A DNA stretch of 64,000 nt, taken from Oscillatoria sp. FACHB-1407. GTDB taxonomy: Bacteria; Cyanobacteriota; Cyanobacteriia; Elainellales; Elainellaceae. The position numbers were made by a program, and so were the translations under genes. Within the stretch, counting starts at the first letter, position 1; each line of letters opens with the position of its first letter. The notes beneath the pieces are model-generated. The model worked only from the letters and a program-made list of their open reading frames with translations. It did not search any database and was not told the origin of the DNA. Shown piece by piece: positions 1 through 8,866 of this stretch. The DNA is taken from positions 1-64,000 of the forward strand of contig NZ_JACJSA010000009.1 in assembly GCF_014697545.1 (NCBI RefSeq). The letters are read 5' to 3'.

Positions 1-101
1 CCTGACCAGCCGACGAATACAAATCTGTCGCGCTTGAGCCAGTCATCGAGGACGTCAAACCATCCTCGCTCTGCTTGCGCGCGCCCCATTGCTATGGTCA
101 T
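1..101 (-). CDS. psbD: Photosystem II D2 protein, N-terminal part (runs off the window)
   Basis: Reading the minus strand from an ATG at 101 gives 33 codons beginning [20 protein letters not shown], the nearly invariant start of the photosystem II reaction-centre protein D2; the frame stays open to the window edge. D2 pairs with D1 in the thylakoid membrane and carries the QA plastoquinone site, none of which lies in this fragment. An AAGAGG ribosome-binding site sits about 8 bases before the ATG. The gene points away from ycf4, so the 624-bp gap between them should hold promoters for both. In most cyanobacteria psbC follows psbD, which would be outside the window. The identity is very firm despite the short length. 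Confidence 0.95.
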   Translation of the reverse strand, partial: MTIAMGRAQAERGWFDVLDDWLKRDRFVFVGWS

Positions 102-725
102 CTCATAACCTCTTAATATTGCAGGGAGTGCTCTAAATCCTTACAGTGTAGAGCTTTCACCAGGAGGGAAAGCATCTGTAGGAGCGAGCTTTGGAGTTGG
201 ATTCTGGCGCGGTTCGCCGGACATAGCGTTCACTACGCTCAGGCGCGGGCTAAATGCCTCTGCCAGATCCAGTTCACCGCCTCATCTACATTTAAGAATG
301 CCAGATGAGGGATACCAGGATGGATTGAATGTTTCTATATGATAAGGAGAGACGATAAATTTTACAATCTGATACGTAATTTCTCAGCAACTCAGAATTA
401 GTGGAAGTTAAAGAGTAAGTATTTATTCCTATTTAGATAAGATGTGCTCTGTGAGAGAAGAGGAACGAAGAAGTGAGGGAATAGCAAGCAGAGTTGTATA
501 ACTTCCACCCAGTTCGCAACACGAGAATATCTGTTCCTGATGCCTCTCACTGTTTGTTCGATGCCACTTTCAACCCTAAGCCGTTATAACCACGTCCTTG
601 ATTGCCAACTTCATTTAGTCCAGAAGGGTTACTGCGGTAGATAATAGATGAAATGAGTGGTCAAGTTGTTTGACCTCGTGAATTTCTAACCCTTGTGAAT
701 CTCTAAACCTTTTTAGCAATCTCCC
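102..725. other. Intergenic region between divergent psbD and ycf4
   Basis: No convincing ORF or RNA gene is seen here. It must contain the psbD 5' leader and promoter (minus strand) and the ycf4 promoter (plus strand). A small hairpin, AGCGT-TCACT-ACGCT, is visible near 226-240. I could not pick a clear -35/-10 pair for either gene. Confidence 0.5.
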
Positions 726-1292
726 ATGACTGCATCGACTACATCCACTGAGAATTATTTATTGCGCCAACGAGTAATCGGTGCTCGTCGTTTTAGCAAC
801 TATTGGTGGGCAACCATTATTTCACTGGGAGCCTCTGGCTTCTTGCTGTCCAGCGTTTCCAGCTATTTGCATGTCAATCTTTTGCCCTTTACGGATGCAA
901 CGGAATTGATTTTTGTCCCTCAAGGTTTGGTAATGGGGCTTTACGGAGCGGCGGGTTTACTGCTGTCTCTGTATTTGTGGCTGATTATCCTGTGGGATGT
1001 TGGGGGCGGGTATAACGAATTTAATCGGGAGACAGGAACGGTAAAGATTTTTCGGTGGGGATTTCCTGGAAAGAATCGCCGCATTGAGCTAGACCACAAA
1101 ATTGAAGACGTTCAAGCGGTGAATGTGACAGTTCGGGAAGGGTTGAACCCACGTCGTGCGCTGTACTTGCGAATCAAAGGGAAAGGCGATATCCCTCTAA
1201 CTCGTGTGGGGCAGCCAATGGCGTTGTCGGAATTAGAGACTCAAGGTGCAGAACTCGCTCGGTTTTTGAGAGTTCCCCTGGAAGGGCTGTAG
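726..1292 (+). CDS. ycf4: Photosystem I assembly protein Ycf4
   Basis: 188 residues, the usual Ycf4 length (about 185). Ycf4 is a thylakoid membrane scaffold that helps assemble the photosystem I reaction-centre subunits, including PsaA and PsaB, which are encoded about 21 kb away in this same window. The protein shows the family layout: a short polar N-terminus with the stretch RRFSNYWWA, two membrane helices (about residues 25-48 and 65-92), then a stromal/cytoplasmic C-terminal domain starting around GGGYNEF and ending in a Leu/Glu-rich helix (ELARFLRVPLEGL). It stands alone between psbD (divergent) and a cyclophilin gene. No clear Shine-Dalgarno sequence precedes the ATG. Identification is secure from the overall sequence pattern. 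Confidence 0.93.
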   Translation: MTASTTSTENYLLRQRVIGARRFSNYWWATIISLGASGFLLSSVSSYLHVNLLPFTDATELIFVPQGLVMGLYGAAGLLLSLYLWLIILWDVGGGYNEFNRETGTVKIFRWGFPGKNRRIELDHKIEDVQAVNVTVREGLNPRRALYLRIKGKGDIPLTRVGQPMALSELETQGAELARFLRVPLEGL

Positions 1293-1488
1293 CCCCTCTT
1301 CATCACATGCAAGAAAGGTACTCCTGAGGCAGAGCCTTCGCAAAATATTTCTGGATGGGATTAAACCAGGACGGATGCTGAGGTTTAGCTAATTTCTGTC
1401 TTGCTGACTTCTCACTTTAGGAATGCAAGTGGTAACTTTGGGCGTGGCAGAATCGTCAGTGGAATGTGTTGAAGTGGAGAATTAACCT

Positions 1489-2250
1489 ATGCGAATTCGT
1501 CAATGGTTTATGACTGCCCTGCTGATAGGGGCTGTATTGCTGGGTGGATGCTCCTTTCAGGGCAGCACACCTGTGGCGAGTCCTTCTCCTGAGTCAACTA
1601 CGGCTCAGACCTCGCCCACTCCGTCGGCAACCCCTACACCTGCTAACTCGCCAAACTCCGCTGTTTCGGGATTACGCCGTTTGCAGGGAAAAGCGACGGT
1701 GGAAATGGTCGTCAAGGGTTCACCGATCACGATTGAGGTGGATGGAGACAATGCCCCTGTTACGGCGGGTAATTTTGTTGATTTAGTCAGCCAGGGCGTA
1801 TACGACGGGTTAGCATTTCATCGCGTGATTCGGCAGCCAGAACCCTTTGTGGTGCAGGGGGGCGACCCTCAAAGCAAAGACCCTAGCTTCCCGATCGCCC
1901 AACTAGGAACGGGTGGTTACACCGATCCAACCACAAACGCAGAGCGATATATTCCCCTGGAAATTAAACCAGAGGGTGCAACAGAGCCAGTCTATGGTCA
2001 ACCGATCTCTGAGCCTCCGGTTTTAAGACATGAACGGGGCGCAGTGGCAATGGCGCGATCGCAATTTCCCGACTCCGCTTCCTCCCAGTTTTACTTTGCC
2101 TTAGCGAACTTAGCCTTTCTGGACGGCAGTTACGCTGTCTTCGGCAAAGTTACAGCCGGAATGGATGTTGTTGATCAGATTCAACAGGGCGATCGCATCG
2201 AGACTGCAAGAGTGACAACTGGGTTGGAGAATTTGCAACCCGCTCAGTAG
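1489..2250 (+). CDS. Cyclophilin-type peptidyl-prolyl isomerase, lipoprotein
   Basis: 253 residues. The N-terminus has a lipoprotein signal peptide ([20 protein letters not shown] then Cys21; lipobox LLGGC), so the enzyme should be lipid-anchored on the outside of the cytoplasmic or thylakoid membrane. A Ser/Pro/Thr-rich tether (about residues 25-60) leads into a cyclophilin domain (about 70-250) with the family signatures [19 protein letters not shown] and SQFYFAL. Cyclophilins speed cis-trans isomerisation of Xaa-Pro bonds; in cyanobacteria and chloroplasts the related lumenal protein TLP40/CYP38 assists photosystem II assembly, but this one is shorter and lacks that long N-terminal domain. 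The catalytic Arg of the HR motif is present. It appears to be a single-gene unit. Confidence 0.88.
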   Translation: MRIRQWFMTALLIGAVLLGGCSFQGSTPVASPSPESTTAQTSPTPSATPTPANSPNSAVSGLRRLQGKATVEMVVKGSPITIEVDGDNAPVTAGNFVDLVSQGVYDGLAFHRVIRQPEPFVVQGGDPQSKDPSFPIAQLGTGGYTDPTTNAERYIPLEIKPEGATEPVYGQPISEPPVLRHERGAVAMARSQFPDSASSQFYFALANLAFLDGSYAVFGKVTAGMDVVDQIQQGDRIETARVTTGLENLQPAQ

Positions 2251-2260
2251 GAGGGGAATG

Positions 2261-2280
2261 GGGAGTAGGGAGTAGGGAGT
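2261..2280. repeat. Heptameric short tandem repeat (GGGAGTA)
   Basis: Nearly three tandem units of GGGAGTA directly after the cyclophilin gene, in the gap before the convergent amt stop. Heptameric short tandemly repeated sequences (STRR) of this kind are typical of filamentous cyanobacteria. Related units recur at 5175, 8740 and 29867. Confidence 0.75.
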
Positions 2281-2324
2281 GCCCCATCCCCCTATTACCC
2301 CATCCCCCTTACTGCTCCAAACCC

Positions 2325-3827
2325 TTAACCTTTTCTCAGCTCCACTAATCCGGTATAGGCTTCCATTCCGTGTTCACTGATATCCAACCCTCGCAGCTCC
2401 TCACCGGGTGAAACACGAATACCCAGTGTTGCCTTGATAGCTAGCCATGCTCCGAGACTAAAGAGGGAACTGAACCCACCCACAGCAATAATGCCGATCA
2501 GTTGGATGAAGAGTTGTTGGATACCGCCACCCAGCAGTACTCCCATGGCTGGACCTGCTCCTTCGCCATACCAGGAGTAGACCCCCGGTCCGACACTAAA
2601 TAACCCAACGGCTAAGGTTCCCCAGACGCCACACACTAGGTGGACAGAAATCGCGCCAACTGGGTCGTCTACCTTCAAGCTGTCGATGATGGTTACTGAG
2701 AATACAACCAGCACCCCAGCGATTAAGCCAATCAGGAAAGAACTACCGATGTTGACATAGGCACAGCCAGCCGTAACGCCCACCAGACCTGCCAAAATGC
2801 CATTGATAATCATGGATAGGTCAGGTTTACCTAAATAAATCCAGGAGGTCAGGGTTGCGGCAAGACCGCCCACTGCTCCAGCTGTATTGGTGGTTAGTAG
2901 AATGTGCCCAATCGCAGAGGGATCAGCCGCCATGGTTGAGCCTGGATTAAATCCAAACCAACCCAACCATAGAATCAAACATCCCAGAGTCGAGAGGCTG
3001 AGGTTATGACCGGGCATCGCAATGCCACCGCTTTCCTTATAACGACCAAGCCTTGATCCCAATAACAGAGCACCCACGAGCCCCGACCAACCTCCAACGG
3101 AGTGAACTACCGTGGAGCCTGCAAAATCCCAAAAGCCAAGTTTTGCTAACCAGCCTCCACCCCAGATCCAATGTCCAGTGATGGGATAGGAAATGCCGAC
3201 CAACAGGAGGCTAAAGACCAGAAACGCTACAAACTTGATCCGCTCAGCAACGGCTCCTGACACGATGGTAGCGGCTGTTCCAGCAAATGCCAGTTGAAAG
3301 AAAAACTTGACTGAAAGTGGAACACTTGCCCAACTTAATGAGCTAAATATGCCTTGATAGTTATCCCCGGTCAAGGGGCTGTTGTCTGCTCCCTGGAGTA
3401 AAAAGCCTGAGGTGCCAAAGAAACCCGTGCCATCTCCAAACATGATGGCAAAGCCAATAATCCAATATGCCAAAGTAGATAGGGCAAAAACGATCAGGTT
3501 TTTAGCTAACAGGTTGACTGCGTTTTTGCTGCGGCAAAAACCAGTTTCTAGCATACAAAACCCAGCATTCATAAAGAATACGAGGCAGCCTGCAATAACA
3601 ACCCAAATCGTATCTAGAATGACTTCAATTTCAAACGGAATCTCGTTTGGAAGAGCTTCCTGGGCGATCGCTGCACTGCTCCAAGCAAATACGAGTCCTA
3701 CCGCAATTAACGCACAAAACCGCCAGTTTTTCACGGAATAAGACCGATTGAAAATCAGTCTGGCAGAGTCCAAAACATTCTGAGCAATTGGCTGCAACCA
3801 CCTATACATGAACTGCAATACCTCCAA
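2325..3827 (-). CDS. amt: Ammonium transporter (Amt/MEP/Rh family)
   Basis: 500 residues. Amt channels move ammonium/ammonia across the cytoplasmic membrane as trimers with 11 helices per subunit. An N-terminal hydrophobic segment ending AIAQEALP (about residues 40-56) looks like a cleaved signal peptide, as in many cyanobacterial Amt1 proteins. The core starts with DTIWVVIAG and contains the family signature [13 protein letters not shown], whose His is one of the twin pore histidines, and the second pore His in [10 protein letters not shown]. The C-terminal regulatory tail is present and ends in a conserved-looking [12 protein letters not shown] motif, the part that couples to PII (GlnK-type) proteins. 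It is monocistronic and convergent with the cyclophilin gene. Amt genes in cyanobacteria are normally under NtcA control, but no clean NtcA box was found upstream. Confidence 0.95.
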   Translation of the reverse strand: MEVLQFMYRWLQPIAQNVLDSARLIFNRSYSVKNWRFCALIAVGLVFAWSSAAIAQEALPNEIPFEIEVILDTIWVVIAGCLVFFMNAGFCMLETGFCRSKNAVNLLAKNLIVFALSTLAYWIIGFAIMFGDGTGFFGTSGFLLQGADNSPLTGDNYQGIFSSLSWASVPLSVKFFFQLAFAGTAATIVSGAVAERIKFVAFLVFSLLLVGISYPITGHWIWGGGWLAKLGFWDFAGSTVVHSVGGWSGLVGALLLGSRLGRYKESGGIAMPGHNLSLSTLGCLILWLGWFGFNPGSTMAADPSAIGHILLTTNTAGAVGGLAATLTSWIYLGKPDLSMIINGILAGLVGVTAGCAYVNIGSSFLIGLIAGVLVVFSVTIIDSLKVDDPVGAISVHLVCGVWGTLAVGLFSVGPGVYSWYGEGAGPAMGVLLGGGIQQLFIQLIGIIAVGGFSSLFSLGAWLAIKATLGIRVSPGEELRGLDISEHGMEAYTGLVELRKG

Positions 3828-4355
3828 GATTTAAGGCTAAGGATTCTCTTGATAGGTAGATGCATTTTGTGTTACGAGTCAGATTTGTTGTCCCTAACAA
3901 ATCCGATCCATCATCTTCGGCGAAAATGCCTTCTTAAAGATGCATTATTTGATACTAATTGGCAAATATTTTTCTAGTAATGTAGTTTGGTGATTATCTT
4001 CGATCCCTCTAAGAATCAGCTCTAGGGCGATCGCTCGCTGTAGAAGTTCATCTAAGACTTAGCACGATACCAACTAACTGAATCGGTTTTCTTCTGGTAT
4101 TTGGATTAACAGGTATTAAGTGTTAGGAATCGTTAAAGATTTGAAGAAATTATATTGAAGGGTGCTGATCAGGTTCTGTAATTGCTGAAAGAGTTATCGG
4201 CAGTGCCTTACTATCATTCATACGATTTTTTGGATGCCGCTGCATCCGTTTTATTAACAAGCCTGTAATAGCGTCCAGGCATCTGGTTGCCCAGATGTGC
4301 GGTATATATTTTTATTCGCGTGCGCTCTGTTCAGTTCTCTAGTTGACTTCCACCG
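3828..4355. other. Intergenic region between divergent amt and receiver-like gene
   Basis: 528 bp without a credible ORF. It holds the inverted repeat at 3882-3903 close to amt and otherwise A+T-rich sequence. A weak NtcA-like half match (GTA-N8-TAG at 4113-4126) lies far from the amt start. No transposon remnant is visible. Confidence 0.5.
3882..3903. promoter_or_regulatory. 8-bp perfect inverted repeat upstream of amt
   Basis: GATTTGTT, six-base spacer GTCCCT, then AACAAATC: a perfect dyad 55 bases upstream of the amt start codon. The position suits an operator overlapping the promoter or a hairpin in the 5' leader. What binds it is unknown. Confidence 0.45.
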
Positions 4356-5147
4356 ATGGCTGACTCGCAACGTTTAGTGTTAATGATTCAACCCAATCGG
4401 CTTCAAGGGCTGATATGGCAAGCCGTCTTGAAGTCCCAACGCCTTGCCGTGATTTGGGAATCACCGGAGACTAACTTAGAAGAAAATCTGACCCAATTGC
4501 AGCAGGCAGGGTTAGCATTACCCGATTTGCTATTGGTGGACGTTAGGCTCCGTGATTTCAACCCCTATGCTTTTTGTCGCTGGTGTCGCGACCATTGCCC
4601 TGACATCAAGGTTGTGCTGGTCAATGCCTCTAAAAAAGAGATCATTCCCTCTGAGCGACAGTGGGCGGTGTTGCAGGGGGCAGCTGACCTGTTGCCCGCT
4701 TTTGACCCAGACAATTTGGTCACAACGGTTGCCGACGGGGTGAAGCGGGTTCTCAAGATTTTGGATGAACAAGCGTTGGATAACGGGTCGCTGATCTCAG
4801 TATTGCTCAACATCAAGCGTGAGCTAGAACGCCGAGCCAACAGTGCCGACGTGTCGGTGAGCAATGGCAAAGCAGTGCGAAACAGTACTCCTGATACGGC
4901 GATCGCCCCTCCCCTTACTCCAGAAGAACCATCCGGTCCTTTGAGTAAATTGAAGGACAATCGCTCCATCATCTCCAAATTTATCAATCAAAATCCACCG
5001 CCTCCTTCTCCCCAAAAACGGCTCAATTCCAATGGGCATAACCACAATGGGGCGGTTGATATCGATGCTGAGGCAGTCTTATCGGATGAGGATCTGCCAA
5101 CCGATGACCCACCTCCAACCCGGATGTATCGGGGCAGGAAGTATTAG
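4356..5147 (+). CDS. Response-regulator-like protein with an atypical receiver domain
   Basis: 263 residues. Residues about 5-125 look like a CheY-type receiver: a first strand LVLMIQ, a phospho-acceptor-like Asp62 in LLLVDVRL, a Ser/Lys near NASKKE at the place of the usual T/S...K pair, and a following ADLLPAF strand. The acidic pair that normally binds magnesium after strand 1 is replaced by Gln-Pro-Asn (residues 12-14), so normal phosphorylation is doubtful. After a helix there is a long polar, Pro/Asn/Asp-rich C-terminal tail (about 150-263, with PPPPSPQ and NGHNHNG) but no recognised output domain. It stands alone upstream of cruP, with heptameric repeats after it. The specific function is unknown. 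Confidence 0.65.
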   Translation: MADSQRLVLMIQPNRLQGLIWQAVLKSQRLAVIWESPETNLEENLTQLQQAGLALPDLLLVDVRLRDFNPYAFCRWCRDHCPDIKVVLVNASKKEIIPSERQWAVLQGAADLLPAFDPDNLVTTVADGVKRVLKILDEQALDNGSLISVLLNIKRELERRANSADVSVSNGKAVRNSTPDTAIAPPLTPEEPSGPLSKLKDNRSIISKFINQNPPPPSPQKRLNSNGHNHNGAVDIDAEAVLSDEDLPTDDPPPTRMYRGRKY

Positions 5148-5174
5148 AGAGGGAGTAGGGAGGTAAGGGAGTAG

Positions 5175-5200
5175 CTCAGTCCTCAGTCCTCAGTCCTCAG
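5175..5200. repeat. Heptameric tandem repeat (CTCAGTC)
   Basis: Three full CTCAGTC units plus a partial one, between the receiver-like gene and cruP. It is another STRR block of the kind seen at 2261, 8740 and 29867. Confidence 0.8.
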
Positions 5201-5304
5201 AACCCACTGCTTCGCTGCGATCGCTTCTCTAATGAAGGTTGATTAAGAAGAGTGAAGAGAGACACGATAGGATCAAGGGGGTGATCGTGTTTCCTTCTGA
5301 TGCC

Positions 5305-6867
5305 ATGACTTCAACCAACTCTGTGGTAGAACAGATTCTCGCGTCGATTCCTGGGGATGCGCTGGAAAATTTGCGACGGGTCGATCGCCTCTGGCAAAGT
5401 TATAAGCAAGACACTCTAACCCTTACAGAGGTCGTAAAGTGGAACTCGGAACCTCTGACTACGGTCAATTGGGATGTGGTGATTTGTGGCGGAACGTTGG
5501 GAATTCTGCTGGGCGTTGCTCTGGCTCAACGAGGTTGGAAGGTTGCCTTATTAGAGCGGGGAGAGTTGCGGGGACGGGATCAGGAGTGGAATATCTCTCG
5601 GCGGGAGTTAGCGGAACTGGTGGAGTTGGAGTTGCTGTCGGCGGATGAACTGGAGGAGGCGATCGCCACAGAGTACAATCCCGCTCGACTTGGTTTTGAA
5701 GGTGGATCAGACCTGTGGGTGACTGACATTCTCAATATTGGAGTCAGTCCAGTGACACTGCTGGATCGGCTAAAGCATAAGTTTCTTGCAGTTGGTGGAC
5801 AGTTGTTTGAGCACACCGCTTTTGCAGGGGTGGTGGTGCATCCCAATGGGGTCAATGTTCAGGCAGGGCAGTCATTTCAGGCGCGGCTTGTGCTGGATGC
5901 CATGGGGCACTTTTCAGCGATCGCTCGTCAGGCGAGGGGTGGGCGCAAGCCCGATGCTGTTTGTGTAGTGGTTGGCAGTTGTGCTCAAGGCTTTCCCAAA
6001 AATGACACCGGAGATTTGTTGGTGTCGTTCACGCCGATGCAAAACCAGTGCCAATACTTTTGGGAGGCGTTTCCAGCACGAGACGGCAGAACCACCTACC
6101 TCTTTACTTATTTGGATGCAGAACCAGAGCGTCCCAATTTGGAAGATTTTTTTGCCGATTACCTCAACCTGTTGCCACAATATCAAGCTGTTGAGTTGCC
6201 GCAACTCCAGTTTCAACGGGCGTTGTTTGGCTTCTTTCCCTGTTATCGAGACAGTCCCCTAAAACTCAGTTGGGATCGGATTTTAGCCGTCGGTGACAGC
6301 AGTGGTAGCCAATCCCCTCTCAGTTTTGGTGGATTTGGAGCAATGATCCGTCACCTGAAACGATTGACAACGGGAATTCATGCTGCCCTTGAAGCCGATT
6401 TGCTCGATCGCCAAGCCCTCGCATGGCTGCAACCCTATCAACCGAATCTGTCTGTCACCTGGCTCTTTCAGCGAGCGATGAGTGCAAAGGTCAATCAAAC
6501 CGTTGACCCCAATCAGGTGAACGCGCTGTTGACGGCTGTGTTTCAGCAAATGGCAACTCTGGGAAATACAGTGCTGAATCCTTTCCTGCAAGATGTGGTG
6601 AAGTTCTCAGCTTTGTCAAAAACGCTCCTGCAAACCGCGATCGCCCATCCCGGTTTAGTCTTCAAAATTATTCCGCAAGTGGGGCTGTTCACTCTGTTGG
6701 AATGGATGGTGCACTACTTCAACTTGGGTTTGTATGCCGGGCTGTATCACAGCTTGAAGCCATTACAACCCTGGATCAATCAGTTACCTGAACAACCGCG
6801 TTTTTATTGCCAGCGTCTTTTAGAGGCATGGCAATACGGTTCTGGCAACGACTACCGTCAGACTTGA
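5305..6867 (+). CDS. cruP: CruP, lycopene-cyclase-like FAD-dependent oxidoreductase
   Basis: About 520 residues from ATG 5305 (the frame is open from a TTG at 5239 and a GTG at 5281). CruP is the paralogue of the lycopene cyclase CruA found in cyanobacteria and plants; the plant protein has been linked to photoprotection and control of carotenoid epoxidation rather than bulk cyclisation. Visible features are the dinucleotide-binding start DVVICGGTLGILLGVALAQ, an acidic strand end in VALLERGEL, the CruA/CruP stretches QEWNISRREL and FEGGSDLWVTDILN, and the later FAD motif ILAVGDSSGSQSPLSFGGFG. Length and these motifs fit CruP better than CruA. The start is uncertain: no start candidate has a good Shine-Dalgarno; ATG 5305 gives the usual length. 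Confidence 0.85.
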   Translation: MTSTNSVVEQILASIPGDALENLRRVDRLWQSYKQDTLTLTEVVKWNSEPLTTVNWDVVICGGTLGILLGVALAQRGWKVALLERGELRGRDQEWNISRRELAELVELELLSADELEEAIATEYNPARLGFEGGSDLWVTDILNIGVSPVTLLDRLKHKFLAVGGQLFEHTAFAGVVVHPNGVNVQAGQSFQARLVLDAMGHFSAIARQARGGRKPDAVCVVVGSCAQGFPKNDTGDLLVSFTPMQNQCQYFWEAFPARDGRTTYLFTYLDAEPERPNLEDFFADYLNLLPQYQAVELPQLQFQRALFGFFPCYRDSPLKLSWDRILAVGDSSGSQSPLSFGGFGAMIRHLKRLTTGIHAALEADLLDRQALAWLQPYQPNLSVTWLFQRAMSAKVNQTVDPNQVNALLTAVFQQMATLGNTVLNPFLQDVVKFSALSKTLLQTAIAHPGLVFKIIPQVGLFTLLEWMVHYFNLGLYAGLYHSLKPLQPWINQLPEQPRFYCQRLLEAWQYGSGNDYRQT

Positions 6868-7072
6868 TGAAAGGGTGCGATTTGTAGCTCAAATCAATCG
6901 TCTATAGCTATCCAGCTAGACAACTAATAGCTATAGAATTCCGTATGAGGATGTGATGATGTCATGATTTCAGGGCTAGTGGGCTAACGCTTATCGCAGC
7001 TCAATCATGACGATGGATAATAACCAGACTTAGAACTGGTGTGTGAGTGTAAGTTGGTGTGAGGCTTTTCCT

Positions 7073-8752
7073 ATGACAAATCCGTTGCTCTCGTTATTGA
7101 CCGTTGTAATTGAGGCATCACGGGCGAGTTTTGTCCGTAAAACTCGACAAACGGCAGCTATCCAAGAACAGTTTTTGCTGACTCTGCTCCGTGCTCACCA
7201 AAACACAGCACTGGGACGCGACTTTGGCTTAGCGGATATCAAAACAGTTGATCAGTTTCGTGAACGAGTGCCCATTTTGCCCTATAGCCGTTATGAACCG
7301 TATATTGAGCGGGTGGCAAAAGGTGAACATAACATTTTGACCCCTGACCCCGTCCGGTATTTGAATTTAACCAGTGGCTCAACCGGGAAGCAAAAACTGG
7401 TGCCTGTTACGAAGCGATCGCGTCAGGTATTGAATCTAGCACAGCGCACCAGTATGGGGTTCGCCGCCGCTGCTGCTCGCAAATGGGGCTTGCCCATCGG
7501 CAAAATGTTGCTCACCAGTTCAGTACAACTGCTAGGACGCACCAGCGGTGGCATTGAGTATGGTCCTGTCAGTGTGGGCAACCTGCGTCATAGCCATCCC
7601 TTTTATCGGCAAGTGTTTGCCCAACCCTTTGAGGCGTTGCAAGCCAGCGACAGTCTAGCACGGCACTATCTCTGTCTGTTATTTGCCCTGTGTAATCCCA
7701 AAATGGCGGTGATTGGGGCAAACTTCCCGGTGCTGGCATTGCGACTGTGTGATTACCTGGAGTGTTACGCCGAGGATTTAATTCAAGATATTGAAACAGG
7801 GGCGATCGCCCACTGGCTCAAGCTAGAACCCGAACTGCGCGTCAAGCTTGAAAAGATATGGTCGGCTGACCCAAAACGGGCAGACGAATTACGTCACATC
7901 CTAAAAACTGAGGATCGATTAACTCCCAAATCGGTCTGGCCCGATCTGTCCTTTATCATCACAGCCCGAGGCGGCACCTCAGACTTCTACTTTGAACGCT
8001 TCCCCACCTATTTTGGCGACACTCCGATCTTTGGGGGCGTTTATGCTTCTGCGGAAGCCACCTTCGGTATCTATTACGACTTCAACAACGACGGCTCTAT
8101 TCTGGCGATCGAGAATGGTTTCTTTGAATTCATCCCCGAAGACCAGTGGGAAGTTGAGCAACCCAAAACTTTGTTGGCTGAGGAAGTCATCCCCGGACAT
8201 TACTACCGCATCCTCGTCACGAACTACAACGGCTTGTACCGCTATGACATCGGTGATGTCGTTGAGGTACTCGGCTTCTATGAAAAGGCTCCTCTGCTGG
8301 CGTTTCGGCATCGCTTGGGTGGGTTGCTCTCCTCCACTACAGAAAAGACCACCGAATTTCACGCCACTCAGGTGATGCAACTCTTGCAGCAAGAGTTTAA
8401 CGTGCCCCTGGAAAACTTCTGCATCACGTTGTCGGAGGACGTTGTTCCAGCTCCCTATCTGGTCAATATTGAGTTGCCACCGGGACACACCCTACCCGAT
8501 CCCAAAGCTTTCCTGTCGCGATTTGACCATCGCCTCAAAGAGATTCACGTCTCCTATGAAGTGAAGCGGCGCGATCAAGTGCCACCTCCTCGTCTGCGCA
8601 TTCTGGAACACGGCAGTTTTGCAGAAGTGCGGCAGCGGTTGTTAAAACGTGGGATTCCGGAATCGCAACTGAAATTCCCTCATATCAGCGAAGACCGCAA
8701 GATCCTGTCAGGATTGCGAGTGGAGACGGAAGTGAGACTGGTAGAGGGGTAG
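7073..8752 (+). CDS. GH3 family protein (acyl-adenylate/amido-synthetase type)
   Basis: 559 residues from ATG 7073 (an in-frame GTG at 7043 would add ten). The protein is related to the plant GH3 auxin-responsive family, which uses ATP to adenylate carboxylic acids such as auxin or jasmonate and joins them to amino acids. The ATP-binding motif I is visible as YLNLTSGSTGKQKLVPVT, followed further on by YASAEATFGIYYD and by the motif YNGLYRYDIGDVVEV, all in the family order. Bacterial members are common in cyanobacteria, but their substrates are not known. It lies downstream of cruP on the same strand, about 200 bp away, so it probably has its own promoter. The natural substrate cannot be deduced. 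Confidence 0.85.
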   Translation: MTNPLLSLLTVVIEASRASFVRKTRQTAAIQEQFLLTLLRAHQNTALGRDFGLADIKTVDQFRERVPILPYSRYEPYIERVAKGEHNILTPDPVRYLNLTSGSTGKQKLVPVTKRSRQVLNLAQRTSMGFAAAAARKWGLPIGKMLLTSSVQLLGRTSGGIEYGPVSVGNLRHSHPFYRQVFAQPFEALQASDSLARHYLCLLFALCNPKMAVIGANFPVLALRLCDYLECYAEDLIQDIETGAIAHWLKLEPELRVKLEKIWSADPKRADELRHILKTEDRLTPKSVWPDLSFIITARGGTSDFYFERFPTYFGDTPIFGGVYASAEATFGIYYDFNNDGSILAIENGFFEFIPEDQWEVEQPKTLLAEEVIPGHYYRILVTNYNGLYRYDIGDVVEVLGFYEKAPLLAFRHRLGGLLSSTTEKTTEFHATQVMQLLQQEFNVPLENFCITLSEDVVPAPYLVNIELPPGHTLPDPKAFLSRFDHRLKEIHVSYEVKRRDQVPPPRLRILEHGSFAEVRQRLLKRGIPESQLKFPHISEDRKILSGLRVETEVRLVEG

Positions 8753-8805
8753 AGGGGTAGAGGGGTAATGGTCAGTAGTCAGTGGTCAGTGGTCAGTAGT
8801 CAGTG
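8740..8805. repeat. Two blocks of heptameric tandem repeats
   Basis: Units of GGTAGAG (8740-8767) overlap the GH3 stop codon and run into GTCAGTA/GTCAGTG units (8771-8805). The repeat begins inside the last codons of the GH3 gene, so the repeat unit supplies its stop. Confidence 0.8.
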
Positions 8806-8866
8806 GCGATTCTCACTCCCCCACTCCCCTACTCTCTTATGCCCCCACTCCCTACTCCCCATTCCC

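Noticed and set aside
4113-4126. NtcA-like site GTA-N8-TAG upstream of amt
   Set aside because: It lacks the final C of the consensus GTA-N8-TAC and lies almost 300 bases from the amt start with no promoter at the expected spacing.
8740-8805. Tandem repeats as a possible CRISPR array
   Set aside because: The units are 7 bp without spacers; they are STRR heptamers.
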